Position numbers and translations under genes: made by a program. Under the pieces are notes generated by a model that was not told where the DNA came from, did no database searches, and saw only the letters and a program-made list of their open reading frames with translations. 64,000 nucleotides of DNA from Actinoallomurus soli (GTDB lineage Bacteria; Actinomycetota; Actinomycetes; Streptosporangiales; Streptosporangiaceae), in the NCBI RefSeq assembly GCF_024055715.1, contig NZ_JAMXMV010000018.1, forward strand, positions 99,883 to 163,882, given 5' to 3'. This document shows, one piece after another, positions 53,437-61,397 of this stretch (position 1 is the stretch's first letter; each line of letters begins with the position of its first letter).

Positions 53437-54402
53437 ATGAGGAACGCACGACAGAAGAAGCAGCCCACGCGCCTTCGGGCTCCGCTCGCCGCGGCCGCCG
53501 CCCTCGCGCTCATCCCGCTGAGCGGATGCGGCGCGGACGGCGACGCCGCGACCGCGTCGGCGAAGGTGACCCCCGCGAGCGCGTCGGCCACGGTGACCGC
53601 CGCGTCGGCGCCCGCGGGGCAGCGGAACGACCAGGCCTTCCAGGCCCTGGAGAAGCAGTACGACGCCCGGCTCGGCGTCTGGGCGCTCGACACCGGCACG
53701 GGGAAGGTCGTCGCCTGGCGCGCCGACGAGCGGTTCGCCTACGCGTCCACGTCCAAGGTCCCGCTCACGGGCACCGTCCTGCGCGAGGACCCGATGAAGC
53801 GGCTGGACCACGTGGTGAAGTACACGGCGGACGACCTCCTCTCGTACTCTCCGGTGACCGAGAAGCACGTCGCCACGGGGATGACCATCCGCGAGCTGTG
53901 CGACGCGGCGCTCCGGTTCAGCGACAACACGGCCGCGAACCTGCTGTTCCGCGAGGTCGGCGGGCCGAGCGGCCTCGGCGCCGCCCTGCGGCGGATCGGG
54001 GACCGCACCACCCATGTCGACCGCAACGAACCGGACCTCAACACCGCGATCCCCGGGGACGTCCGGGACACCAGCACGCCGCGGCAGCTCGGCACCGACC
54101 TGCGCGCGTACACGCTCGGCCACGTGCTGCCCACGCCCAAGCGCGACCTGCTCATCGACTGGATGCGGCGCAACACCACGGGCGACAACGTGATCCGCGC
54201 CGGCGTCCCGGCCGGCTGGACCGTCGGCGACAAGACCGGGACCGGCGACTACGGCGTGCGGAACGACATCGCCGTGGCGTGGCCCCCGCACCGGGCGCCC
54301 ATCGTGATGGCGGTCATGTCCAGCCGTTCGACGAAGGACGCCACGCCGAACGACAGGCTCATCGCCGGCGCCGCCAAGGTCGCCGCCGACCGCCTGACCT
54401 GA
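53437..54402 (+). CDS. blaL: Class A beta-lactamase, lipoprotein
   Basis: This 321-residue enzyme has the full class A set: Ser104-x-x-Lys107 (YASTSKVPLTG), SDN 162-164, Glu198 in RNEPDLNTAIPGD and KTG 266-268 (VGDKTGTGDYG). The N-terminus has a signal peptide ending in the lipobox LSGC (Cys31), followed by an Ala/Ser/Thr-rich spacer, so it is probably anchored outside the membrane. The divergent LysR gene probably controls it. A 31-bp duplication spans its 3' end. Confidence 0.95.
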   Translation: MRNARQKKQPTRLRAPLAAAAALALIPLSGCGADGDAATASAKVTPASASATVTAASAPAGQRNDQAFQALEKQYDARLGVWALDTGTGKVVAWRADERFAYASTSKVPLTGTVLREDPMKRLDHVVKYTADDLLSYSPVTEKHVATGMTIRELCDAALRFSDNTAANLLFREVGGPSGLGAALRRIGDRTTHVDRNEPDLNTAIPGDVRDTSTPRQLGTDLRAYTLGHVLPTPKRDLLIDWMRRNTTGDNVIRAGVPAGWTVGDKTGTGDYGVRNDIAVAWPPHRAPIVMAVMSSRSTKDATPNDRLIAGAAKVAADRLT

Positions 54403-54455
54403 CCCGCCGTCCCGGCACGTCCACCTGACCTGACCCGCCGTCCCGGCACGTCCCG
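54394..54455. repeat. 31-bp direct duplication across the blaL stop
   Basis: The unit beginning CTGACCTGACCCGCCGTCCC occurs at 54394 and 54425, with the second copy differing only at its end. The first copy includes the last codon and stop of blaL, so the duplication did not alter the protein. Confidence 0.85.
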
Positions 54456-54492
54456 GTCCGGTCCGCCCGTGGGGTGGGCGAACCGGACCGGG
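54452..54492. terminator. Terminator between convergent blaL and MFS genes
   Basis: CCCGGTCCGGT (54452-54462) pairs with ACCGGACCGGG (54482-54492). An inner CGCCC/GGGCG stem and a 7-base loop complete a long hairpin usable from both sides. Confidence 0.8.
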
Positions 54493-54510
54493 AGACCCGT
54501 CAAGCCGTGA

Positions 54511-55764
54511 TCAGGCGTCGGACTCGCACGTCACGTGCATCTGGCGCGTCGGCCGTGCCGTACGGCCGGTACGCAGGAGCGCGACCAGTGTCGCGACGGC
54601 GAACGCCACCACGAACAGCGAGTAGTCCCGCGTGGCGGAGGCCAGGCCACCGCCGTGCACGACGAGGATCCCGGCGACGATGGCCGGCAGGCCCATGCCC
54701 AGGTAGCAGACCACGTAGATCGTCGACAGGACGCCCGAGCGCTCGTGCTCGGCGACCAGGGGCAGGACGGTGCGCATCCCGCCCTGGAACCCGGCGCCGA
54801 AACCGACCCCGGCCACGCAGGTGCAGGCGAAGAAGCCCACGATCGACGAGGACTCGACGGCCACGAGGGTCCCGAGTGAGCCCACCACGAGCAGTCCGAT
54901 GCCGAGGAACATCACGGTCCGGGGCGGTGTGCGTTCGAGCGCGACGGTGGTGATGGTCGAGACCACGGTGAGGACGAACAGGCCGAGGCCGCCGATCACC
55001 ATGGACGTCGAGCCCGAGAGCCGGCGGGCGAGCGCGGGGGCGAGTGAGCCGTAGAAGCCGCCGAGCGACCACACCGCGAACAGCGCCGGCGCCACCGCGA
55101 GCAGGGGACCGCGCAGGTGGCGTGGCACCGCGAGTTCCGGTACGAGGGCGGAGCGCAGCCCGGGCCTGCGGCCGATGGTCTCCGGTAGCAGCGCCACGCC
55201 GGCGGCCTGGATGACGAAGATCCCGATGAGCATGACGTAGATGAGCCGCGTGGGCGCCGGCAGGTACTGGACGACCAGGCCGGACAGCAGTGCGCCGACC
55301 CCGGACCCCAGTCCGGGGGCAATGGCGTTGGCGCGTGTGCCGCGCTCGCGGTCGATGTCCAGCATCGCGGCGCCGAGTGTGCCCAGCGCACCGCCGGTGG
55401 CGACGCCCTGCAGGATCCGCCCGGCGAGCAGGGCGCCGATGCCGCCGGCCGTGATGAACACGACCATGGCGACGATCTGCAACGCCAGCGCGGCCAGGAG
55501 GACCGGCTTGCGACCGAGGTGCTCCGACGTCCGGCCGAGCACGAGCAGCGCGGCCAGGACGGTGAGGGCGTAGCTGCCGAAGACGATGGTGGTGGTCATC
55601 GGGGAGAAATGCCATCGGCCCGCGTAGATGGCGTAGATCGGCGTGGGGGCACTCGAGGAGGCCAGGAACGAGACGATCATCGAGGCCAGCAGCGTAAGGC
55701 CGGCGAGGCCGGGACGCCGGGCGGTCGCGGAGACGTTCTCGTCCTGCTGAGCCGAAGTCTTCAT
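54511..55764 (-). CDS. MFS transporter
   Basis: This 417-residue protein has about 12 hydrophobic helices and the motif LGRTSEHLGRKPVLLAALALQIVAMVVF after helix 2. The second half includes GVGFGAGFQGGMRTVLPLVAEHERSGVLSTIYVVCYLGMGLPAIVAG. ATG 55764 opens the conserved region. It is downstream of a RidA gene and probably exports a compound linked to that operon. Confidence 0.9.
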   Translation of the reverse strand: MKTSAQQDENVSATARRPGLAGLTLLASMIVSFLASSSAPTPIYAIYAGRWHFSPMTTTIVFGSYALTVLAALLVLGRTSEHLGRKPVLLAALALQIVAMVVFITAGGIGALLAGRILQGVATGGALGTLGAAMLDIDRERGTRANAIAPGLGSGVGALLSGLVVQYLPAPTRLIYVMLIGIFVIQAAGVALLPETIGRRPGLRSALVPELAVPRHLRGPLLAVAPALFAVWSLGGFYGSLAPALARRLSGSTSMVIGGLGLFVLTVVSTITTVALERTPPRTVMFLGIGLLVVGSLGTLVAVESSSIVGFFACTCVAGVGFGAGFQGGMRTVLPLVAEHERSGVLSTIYVVCYLGMGLPAIVAGILVVHGGGLASATRDYSLFVVAFAVATLVALLRTGRTARPTRQMHVTCESDA

Positions 55765-55791
55765 GTCGAATCTCAATGCGAATGGTGACGA

Positions 55792-55829
55792 GCTCCCGGG
55801 CTCGGGGGCCGGCCCCCGAGCCCGGGAGC
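55792..55829. terminator. 38-bp perfect palindrome between ridA and the MFS gene
   Basis: GCTCCCGGGCTCGGGGGCC is followed immediately by its exact reverse complement, giving a 38-bp palindrome with no spacer. It sits 6 bases after the RidA stop and 27 bases before the MFS start, so it can form a very stable RNA hairpin that ends or attenuates transcription. Confidence 0.8.
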
Positions 55830-55835
55830 ATCGGT

Positions 55836-56261
55836 CTATCGGGATGCGGTGTCGGGATAGGTGGCGGTCGCGCGGATCTCGACCAGGAGACCCGGGCTGG
55901 CGAGGCCGCTGACACCGATGATCGTCCAGGCCGGGTAGGGGGCTTTGATGAGGCGCTGTTTGGCCTCGAGGAAGCCGGCCATGTTCTCGCGGATGTCGAC
56001 GTGGTAGCTGGTGACGTCGACGAGGGCCGTGAGGTCGAGGTTCTCCAGCCGAAGGATCTCCTCGATGCGCCGGATGGCGATCTCGGTCTGTTCTTCGACG
56101 GTCTCCGCGATGGTTCCGTCGGCGCGGCGGCCGATCGTTCCGGCGATGAAGAGCTGGCCATGGGAGCGGACCGCGGCGGAATAGCCGAAGCTCGAGAAGG
56201 CGCTGGTGGTCTTGCCGAAGACTGCGGAGTCCTCGGGGATCTCGACGGTGTAGGTGGTCAT
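55836..56261 (-). CDS. RidA/YjgF-family protein
   Basis: This 141-residue protein has FSSFGYSAAVRSHGQLFIAGTIGRRADG, TEIAIRRIEEILRLENLDLTALVDVTSYHVD and PAWTIIGVSGLASPGLLVEIRATATYP, the RidA fold. The family deaminates reactive imines or has related roles. ATG 56261 is chosen. It sits between an HD-domain gene and an MFS gene in one direction. Confidence 0.88.
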   Translation of the reverse strand: MTTYTVEIPEDSAVFGKTTSAFSSFGYSAAVRSHGQLFIAGTIGRRADGTIAETVEEQTEIAIRRIEEILRLENLDLTALVDVTSYHVDIRENMAGFLEAKQRLIKAPYPAWTIIGVSGLASPGLLVEIRATATYPDTASR

Positions 56262-56314
56262 CGCGGTGAATCCTTTTCTTTGTCGACCGAGTAGGGGTTG
56301 TGGGGTTCGGGGCG

Positions 56315-57004
56315 TCAGTCGCCCCATCGGGACGAACGGCAGGCATGCTCCAGCCGGGTCTGGCCGAAGGTCTCGCGTTCGCGGATGAACTCACCGGGGA
56401 TCGCGTAGCGAGGTGCGTTCTTCGGGTTCTTCGCGGCTTGCGCGACGATCGCGTCGGTGAGCGAGCGGATCATTTCCAGCCGTGGATAGGCGGCGTGGAC
56501 GGCGTCGGCCTGCGCGTCGGTGAGGGCTTCGAGGTGGTCGCCGCCGAGCGGGCCGCCGAAGTCCAGGGCGACGCCTTCGCGGACGAGCAGGCACAGGGTG
56601 CCGCGGCGTTCCGCGATGCCCGAGGAGGTGTGCAGGGCGATGGCCTGCCAGACCTCATCGGCGTCGGCTGCGGGCGTTCCGTGTTCGATGAGGAATTCGG
56701 CGGCCCGGTCGGCGCCTTCGACCTCGAAGCGCTGACTGTGCGGCCCGTCCGACGCCACGCCGAGGTCGTGCATCGCGCACGCCGCGAACAGCAGATCGTC
56801 GTTGTAGTCACGGCCGACGACCAGGGCGAGGCGAGCGGCCACCAGCCGGGCGAACAGATAACTGCGGATGCTGTGGTTGAACACCGACTGTGATTCCACA
56901 GGTCGGATGAGATCCACGATGGCCTCGGCAAGCGGTGTGCCGGGCAGCGCGAGCAGGTCGGCGGTCGTCGCGCCGGCCTGGTCGGTGGGGATCGGTCCGG
57001 TCAT
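56315..57004 (-). CDS. HD-domain hydrolase (cyanamide hydratase-like)
   Basis: This 229-residue protein has the HD signature: His44 (SVFNHSIRSYLFARL), His79-Asp80 (LLFAACAMHDLGVAS) and a further His in HGTPAADADEVWQAIALHTS. These match HD proteins of the cyanamide-hydratase type. ATG 57004 is chosen; a GTG 21 bases upstream is possible. It diverges from the GlxA-type regulator, whose target it probably is. Confidence 0.85.
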   Translation of the reverse strand: MTGPIPTDQAGATTADLLALPGTPLAEAIVDLIRPVESQSVFNHSIRSYLFARLVAARLALVVGRDYNDDLLFAACAMHDLGVASDGPHSQRFEVEGADRAAEFLIEHGTPAADADEVWQAIALHTSSGIAERRGTLCLLVREGVALDFGGPLGGDHLEALTDAQADAVHAAYPRLEMIRSLTDAIVAQAAKNPKNAPRYAIPGEFIRERETFGQTRLEHACRSSRWGD

Positions 57005-57042
57005 GTCCTCCAGGGTGGCCGTCACCGTCCTGACCTGGACAG

Positions 57043-57077
57043 TGGCAATTTCGCCGACTTTCGTTAGGATATTGCCA
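57043..57077. promoter_or_regulatory. Inverted repeat between HD gene and GlxA-type regulator
   Basis: TGGCAAT (57043-57049) and ATTGCCA (57071-57077) are inverted copies 21 bases apart. They lie between the divergent starts and overlap the GlxA ATG by one base, fitting AraC-type control of both directions. Confidence 0.55.
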
Positions 57078-58009
57078 TGGCGGTACATCGAGTCGCTGTG
57101 CTGGCGCTGGACGGGGTCACCCCGCTCGACCTGGCCATCCCGGCGCAGATCTTCAACGCCCGGCCGGAGACGCCCTATGAGATGACCGTGTGCGCACTCG
57201 ACTCGAAGGTGACCACCACCGCGGGTTTCACTCTGGTCGCCGCTGGGGGCCTGGAGCAGGTGCGCGCCGCCGACACCGTGATCGTGCCGGGATTCGAGCC
57301 GCTCCTTCGGCCGCCGGAGGCCGTGCTCGGCGTACTGGCCGAGGCCCGTGACCGGGGCCGGCGAGTGACGTCGATCTGCACGGGCGCGTTCGCGCTGGCC
57401 GCCGCGGGCGTGCTGGACGGGCTGCACGCCACGACCCACTGGAAGCACATCGAGGACCTCGAGCGGGACTTCCCCGCCGTCAAGGTCGGCCGCGACGTGC
57501 TCTACGTCGACGAGGGAGACGTGCTCACCTCGGCCGGGGTGTGCTGCGGCATCGACCTGTGCCTGCACATCGTGCGCCGCGACCTGGGGGCGGTGGTGGC
57601 CAACCAGATCGCTCGCGGTCTGGTGGCCGCCCCGCACCGCGACGGGGGGCAGGCCCAGTACGTGCCCGCTCCCGTCGCGGAGGCCGGTGAAGCGTCGCTG
57701 TCCGAGACCCGCGAGTGGGCCCTGCACCGGCTCGGCGAGCCGCTCACCCTGCGCGTGCTCGCCCGGCACGCGGGGCTCTCGCAGCGTACGTTCATGCGCC
57801 GGTTCACCGAGGAGACGGGCACGACCCCATTGCAGTGGTTGCTGGGCGCCCGTCTGGGCAGGGCCCGGGAACTGCTGGAGACCACGGACTACTCGGTGGA
57901 CCGGGTGGCGCAGGACTGCGGGCTGGGCACGGCCGCCAACCTACGGCTGCACTTCCGGCGTGCGCTGGGCACCACCCCCACCGCCTACCGGCGCGCCTTC
58001 AGCCACTGA
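57077..58009 (+). CDS. GlxA-type regulator (DJ-1/PfpI plus AraC domain)
   Basis: This 310-residue protein has an N-terminal DJ-1/PfpI domain with the elbow VTSICTGAFALAAAG (Cys near residue 101) and DVLTSAGVCCGIDLCLHIV. A C-terminal AraC domain follows (LTLRVLARHAGLSQRTFMRRFTEETG; SVDRVAQDCGLGTAANLRLHFRRALGTTPTAYRR). ATG 57077 starts the protein. It probably activates the divergent HD/RidA/MFS operon; the effector is unknown. Confidence 0.92.
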   Translation: MAVHRVAVLALDGVTPLDLAIPAQIFNARPETPYEMTVCALDSKVTTTAGFTLVAAGGLEQVRAADTVIVPGFEPLLRPPEAVLGVLAEARDRGRRVTSICTGAFALAAAGVLDGLHATTHWKHIEDLERDFPAVKVGRDVLYVDEGDVLTSAGVCCGIDLCLHIVRRDLGAVVANQIARGLVAAPHRDGGQAQYVPAPVAEAGEASLSETREWALHRLGEPLTLRVLARHAGLSQRTFMRRFTEETGTTPLQWLLGARLGRARELLETTDYSVDRVAQDCGLGTAANLRLHFRRALGTTPTAYRRAFSH

Positions 58010-58052
58010 CGTCTCCGGTTCGGCGGAGCGGCAGGGCTCCTGCGATCGCCTG

Positions 58053-59015
58053 TCAGCCCGCGGCCAGGAGCCGTCGGATCCAGGCGGCTCGGGTCGCGGA
58101 CGCGGTCTGTGACAGCGAGGCATGGGGGACCATGCCGTCGAATCCGTGGAAGCCGCCCGGCCAGACGTGGAGCTCGGCCTGAACGCCGGCCTGCAGCAGC
58201 CGAGCGGCGTAGTCGATGGCCTCGTCGCGGAAGGTCTCGACGGAGCCGACGTCGACGAATGAGCTGGGCAGACCGGTCAGGTCGGTCGCTCTCGCCGGCG
58301 CGGCGTAGACGCTGACGTCGCCGCCGCCTCTGCGTTCGCCGAGCAACGCGGTCCACCCGGTCGTATTGCTGGTGGCGTCCCAGATGCCCTCGCCGTCGAG
58401 TTCCCGGCTGCTCGGCGTGACGAAACGGTCGTCGAGCATCGGGCACATGAGCACCTGACCGAGCAGCCGCGGACCGCCGCGATCGCGGGCGAGCAGTGCC
58501 ACGCCGGCCGCGAGCCCTCCGCCCGCGCTCGCGCCGGCGACGATGATTCGGTCCGGGTCGCCGCCGATCTTCGCGGCGTGTTCGTGGGTCCACAACAGGC
58601 CCGCGTAGCAGTCCTCGATCGGAGCGGGATCGGGATGTTCCGGCGCCAGGCGGTACTCCACCGACACCACGACGGCGCCGTTGTCGACGGCCCAGTCGAG
58701 CGCGCCGGCGACTCCGGTGCGATTGTTGCCGATGATCATGCCGCCGCCGTGCATGTAGTAGAAGACGGGCGCTCCTGCCGCCAGGCCCACGGGCTTGAGG
58801 ACGAGCAGCGAGACCTCGGGGGCGCCCGGCGGACCCGGTATGGAGATGTCCTGCAGTTCGACGGTCCCGTCGCGCGTCAGGTCCTCGTCCGCGACCGCGA
58901 ACATGGGGTTGGCCCGCAGTCCCTCGATGTCCCCGGCGGTGATGGACGGTGACAGATGTTCGTGGACGACCGTCAGCACTGCGGCGAGCTCCGGATCGAG
59001 CGGTGGGTGGGTCAT
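58053..59015 (-). CDS. Alpha/beta hydrolase-3 (HSL-like esterase)
   Basis: This 320-residue protein has the HGGG oxyanion motif (VFYYMHGGGMIIGNN), GASAGGGLAAGVALLARD as the nucleophile elbow, and a final His in WPGGFHGFDGMVPHAS. These are hormone-sensitive-lipase-family esterase features. ATG 59015 follows the preceding gene's stop by 8 bases, so the two hydrolases are co-transcribed. Confidence 0.9.
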   Translation of the reverse strand: MTHPPLDPELAAVLTVVHEHLSPSITAGDIEGLRANPMFAVADEDLTRDGTVELQDISIPGPPGAPEVSLLVLKPVGLAAGAPVFYYMHGGGMIIGNNRTGVAGALDWAVDNGAVVVSVEYRLAPEHPDPAPIEDCYAGLLWTHEHAAKIGGDPDRIIVAGASAGGGLAAGVALLARDRGGPRLLGQVLMCPMLDDRFVTPSSRELDGEGIWDATSNTTGWTALLGERRGGGDVSVYAAPARATDLTGLPSSFVDVGSVETFRDEAIDYAARLLQAGVQAELHVWPGGFHGFDGMVPHASLSQTASATRAAWIRRLLAAG

Positions 59016-59023
59016 CGTCGTCC

Positions 59024-59956
59024 TCACTTCGAGTCGATCCTTGCCAGCGGGTCGCCGGCCGTGGTCAGGGAGTCGCGGGTGGTGGGCCACGCGCCGTCGT
59101 CGAGGCCGAGCGCGGTGCGCAGGTATGCGAGGGTGGCCTGCTGGACGAGCGCGACGCGTTCGGGGTTCTCGTCGGTGGTCCGCGTGTCGTGGTGGCCCTG
59201 GATGCCGCCGAGTCCGTGTTCCGCGCCGAAGAGGGTCACCAGGTCGGTGGCGCCGGGGCTGAGGTGGTAGCCGTCGGTGAACCAGTCCGCGCCCCGGACC
59301 GTCAAGGGGGAGTCGTCGTGGTCCCCGGCGACGATCAGGCTGGGCGTTTTCATCACCGTGAAGTCGGGGTTCATGAAGGGGAAGTACTGGGTGGCGAGCG
59401 GGCTCAGGTCGTCACCGCCGGTCCCGGGCAGGCAGAGCAGTACCGCGGCCTTGACGCGCGGGTCGGCCATGCTGTCGCCGGGTGTGCCGTCGGTCTGGAG
59501 GACCCGTGCGCCGGCGAGGGTGCTGGCGGTCTGTGCGCCCCAGGAGTGCCCGGCGGCCGCGATGCGGTCGGGGTCGAGGCGTCCGGCCAGTCCGGGCACG
59601 GCGGCTTCGACGGTGTCGAGTTGGTCGAGGACGCCGGTGAGGTCGTCGGTCCGTATGCGCCAGATGTGCGGGGTGCGCGGGTCGTCGGGGGCGAGGCCGG
59701 AGGAGTCGAGGTGGGTGGGCTGGATGACGGCGAACCCGTGGCGGGCCCAGTAGCCGGCCAGTGGCGCGTAGTCGTCCATGGTCAAGGTCATGCCGTGGGA
59801 GAAGACGACGACCGGCAGGTTGTGGCCGGTCGTCGGCGCGGTGACCCGTACCAGCAGGTCCTGGCCGCGGTCGGGGGCGGTGAGCCTGACCGGCGCGACC
59901 GAGATGACCGGCGCGCTCGGATCGGTGATGGCAGGGGGTGATGCGGTGTCGCTCAT
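59024..59956 (-). CDS. Alpha/beta hydrolase, dienelactone-hydrolase-like
   Basis: This 310-residue protein has LPVVVFSHGMTLTMDDYAPLAGYWARHGFAV, the elbow AAAGHSWGAQTASTLAG, and a His in LFGAEHGLGGIQGHHD. It resembles chlorophyllase/platelet-activating-factor hydrolase-like enzymes. It is the first gene of the leftward two-hydrolase unit and faces a TetR gene across two operators. Confidence 0.87.
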   Translation of the reverse strand: MSDTASPPAITDPSAPVISVAPVRLTAPDRGQDLLVRVTAPTTGHNLPVVVFSHGMTLTMDDYAPLAGYWARHGFAVIQPTHLDSSGLAPDDPRTPHIWRIRTDDLTGVLDQLDTVEAAVPGLAGRLDPDRIAAAGHSWGAQTASTLAGARVLQTDGTPGDSMADPRVKAAVLLCLPGTGGDDLSPLATQYFPFMNPDFTVMKTPSLIVAGDHDDSPLTVRGADWFTDGYHLSPGATDLVTLFGAEHGLGGIQGHHDTRTTDENPERVALVQQATLAYLRTALGLDDGAWPTTRDSLTTAGDPLARIDSK

Positions 59957-60009
59957 GGGAGTCCTCGCTAGTGGGAGGGATGATTAGGGCGAGCTGGCAC
60001 AATTAGTTC

Positions 60010-60051
60010 CGGAGCGTCGCTCCGAATCCGAATATATGGAGCAATGCTCCG
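60010..60051. promoter_or_regulatory. Paired TetR operators
   Basis: CGGAGCGTCGCTCCG (60010-60024) and TGGAGCAATGCTCCG (60037-60051) share GGAGC/GCTCC arms with 3-bp spacers, centres 27 bp apart. They lie between the divergent hydrolase and TetR starts. Confidence 0.8.
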
Positions 60052-60074
60052 CTTGGCAACCTGGAGGTGCCCGC

Positions 60075-60713
60075 ATGTCACCGGCAGACATGCCGCAGGC
60101 CCGCGGCGAGCGGCGCAAGCGGTCCGACGCGCGCCGGAACGCCCAGACCCTGCTCGACGCCGCCGCGGCCGTCTTCGCCCGCGCCGGCATCGACGCTCCG
60201 GTGCGGGACATCGCCGCCGAGGCGGGCGTCGGCATGGGCACCGTCTACCGGCACTTCCCCACCCGCCCCGACCTGGTGGTCGCGGTCTTCCGCCACCAGG
60301 TCGACGCGCTCGCCGCCACCCCGGCCGGCGCCTCCGGCGAAAACCCCGAGAACCCTTACGAGGCTCTGCGGTCCTGGGTGGCCCGGTTCACCGACTTCCT
60401 GGTGACCAAGCACGGCCTGCCCGAGGCACTGCACTCGGACCAGGCGGGGCTGGAGAGCCTGCACGCCGAGTTCGTCGACCGCCTCGTCCCGGTCCTCGAC
60501 CGGCTGCTGCGGGCCTGCGTCGACGCCGGCCGGATCCGCGCGGACGTACGCCCCCTGGACCTGATGATCGCCATCGGCAACCTGTGCATCGGCGCCGACA
60601 CCTTCCCCGGCTACCGCGCCCGCCACATGGTCGACGTCCTCCTCGCCGGCCTCCTGCACCACGCCCCCGCCCCCACCGACGCCGACCGGCCCAGGACGCC
60701 CACAGCGCCCTGA
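60075..60713 (+). CDS. TetR-family repressor of the adjacent hydrolases
   Basis: This 212-residue protein has the helix-turn-helix AAAVFARAGIDAPVRDIAAEAGVGMGTVYRHFPTRPDLVVAVF. ATG 60075 has GGAGG eight bases upstream; the longer frame from 60036 begins inside an operator. The operator pair upstream suggests control of itself and of the divergent hydrolases. Confidence 0.9.
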   Translation: MSPADMPQARGERRKRSDARRNAQTLLDAAAAVFARAGIDAPVRDIAAEAGVGMGTVYRHFPTRPDLVVAVFRHQVDALAATPAGASGENPENPYEALRSWVARFTDFLVTKHGLPEALHSDQAGLESLHAEFVDRLVPVLDRLLRACVDAGRIRADVRPLDLMIAIGNLCIGADTFPGYRARHMVDVLLAGLLHHAPAPTDADRPRTPTAP

Positions 60714-60744
60714 ACGACGTCACCGTGCCGCGCGGGAGCCGAGG

Positions 60745-61332
60745 TCAGGGGTGACGGCAGGGGGCGAAAAGCGTGACCGCGTCGGTGATCAGCGCGTCGG
60801 CTTGCGCGGCCTGGACCCGGTCGGAGGCGACGAGTGAGGCGATGCCCTGCAGGGTGGCGATGAGAAGCAGACGCAGACGCTCGGGTTCCCCGGGCGGAAG
60901 CGCGCCCCCTCGCTGCCATCGGCGGACCAGGTCGCCGAATTCGGTGAACAGGCGTTCGGACGCCGCCCGCAGCCCGGCGGACCGCGTGGCGGTCTTGGCG
61001 CCGAACATCAGATCGAGCAGAGCGCCATCCGTGGTCGCGAAGCGCACATAGGCGCCGGCCACCGCGCGCAGTTGAGCCTCGCAGTCCTCGCCGGCCCCCT
61101 CGATCGCCACGCGCATCTCCTCGCCCAGGCGCGCGAAACCGGTCTCGGCCAGGGCGTCGAGCAACGCCTGCCGGTCGGCGAAATGGCGGCGCGGCGCGGC
61201 GTGGCTCACTCCTGCCTGACGGGCGAGGTCGCGCAGCGACAGGGCCTCGATGCCCTGCTCCCGCAACGTCCGCTCGGCCTCGGTGAGCAGTGCGGTGCGC
61301 AGATTGCCGTGATGGTAGGGCCGATCGGGCAT
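60745..61332 (-). CDS. TetR-family repressor of the adjacent SDR gene
   Basis: This 195-residue protein begins MPDRPYHHGNLRTALLTEAERTLREQGIEALSLRDLARQAGVSHAAPRRHFADRQALLDALA, the YHHGNLR subgroup of TetR. ATG 61332 is chosen; an upstream frame to 61371 overlaps the operator. It diverges from the SDR gene, its probable target. Confidence 0.9.
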   Translation of the reverse strand: MPDRPYHHGNLRTALLTEAERTLREQGIEALSLRDLARQAGVSHAAPRRHFADRQALLDALAETGFARLGEEMRVAIEGAGEDCEAQLRAVAGAYVRFATTDGALLDLMFGAKTATRSAGLRAASERLFTEFGDLVRRWQRGGALPPGEPERLRLLLIATLQGIASLVASDRVQAAQADALITDAVTLFAPCRHP

Positions 61333-61352
61333 GCGCCCCAGCATAACACCCG

Positions 61353-61390
61353 ATGTATCCATTGACAGCATTGTCGTCGATGCCTACATT
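61353..61390 (+). promoter_or_regulatory. SDR promoter overlapping an inverted repeat
   Basis: TTGACA (61362-61367), a 17-base spacer and TACATT (61385-61390) form a near-consensus sigma-70-type promoter. Transcription would begin about at the GTG at 61398, so the SDR mRNA is probably leaderless. ATGTA (61353) and TACAT (61385), with GACA and TGTC inside, form an imperfect inverted repeat over the promoter that could bind the TetR protein. Confidence 0.65.
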
Positions 61391-61397
61391 GTTGCTC

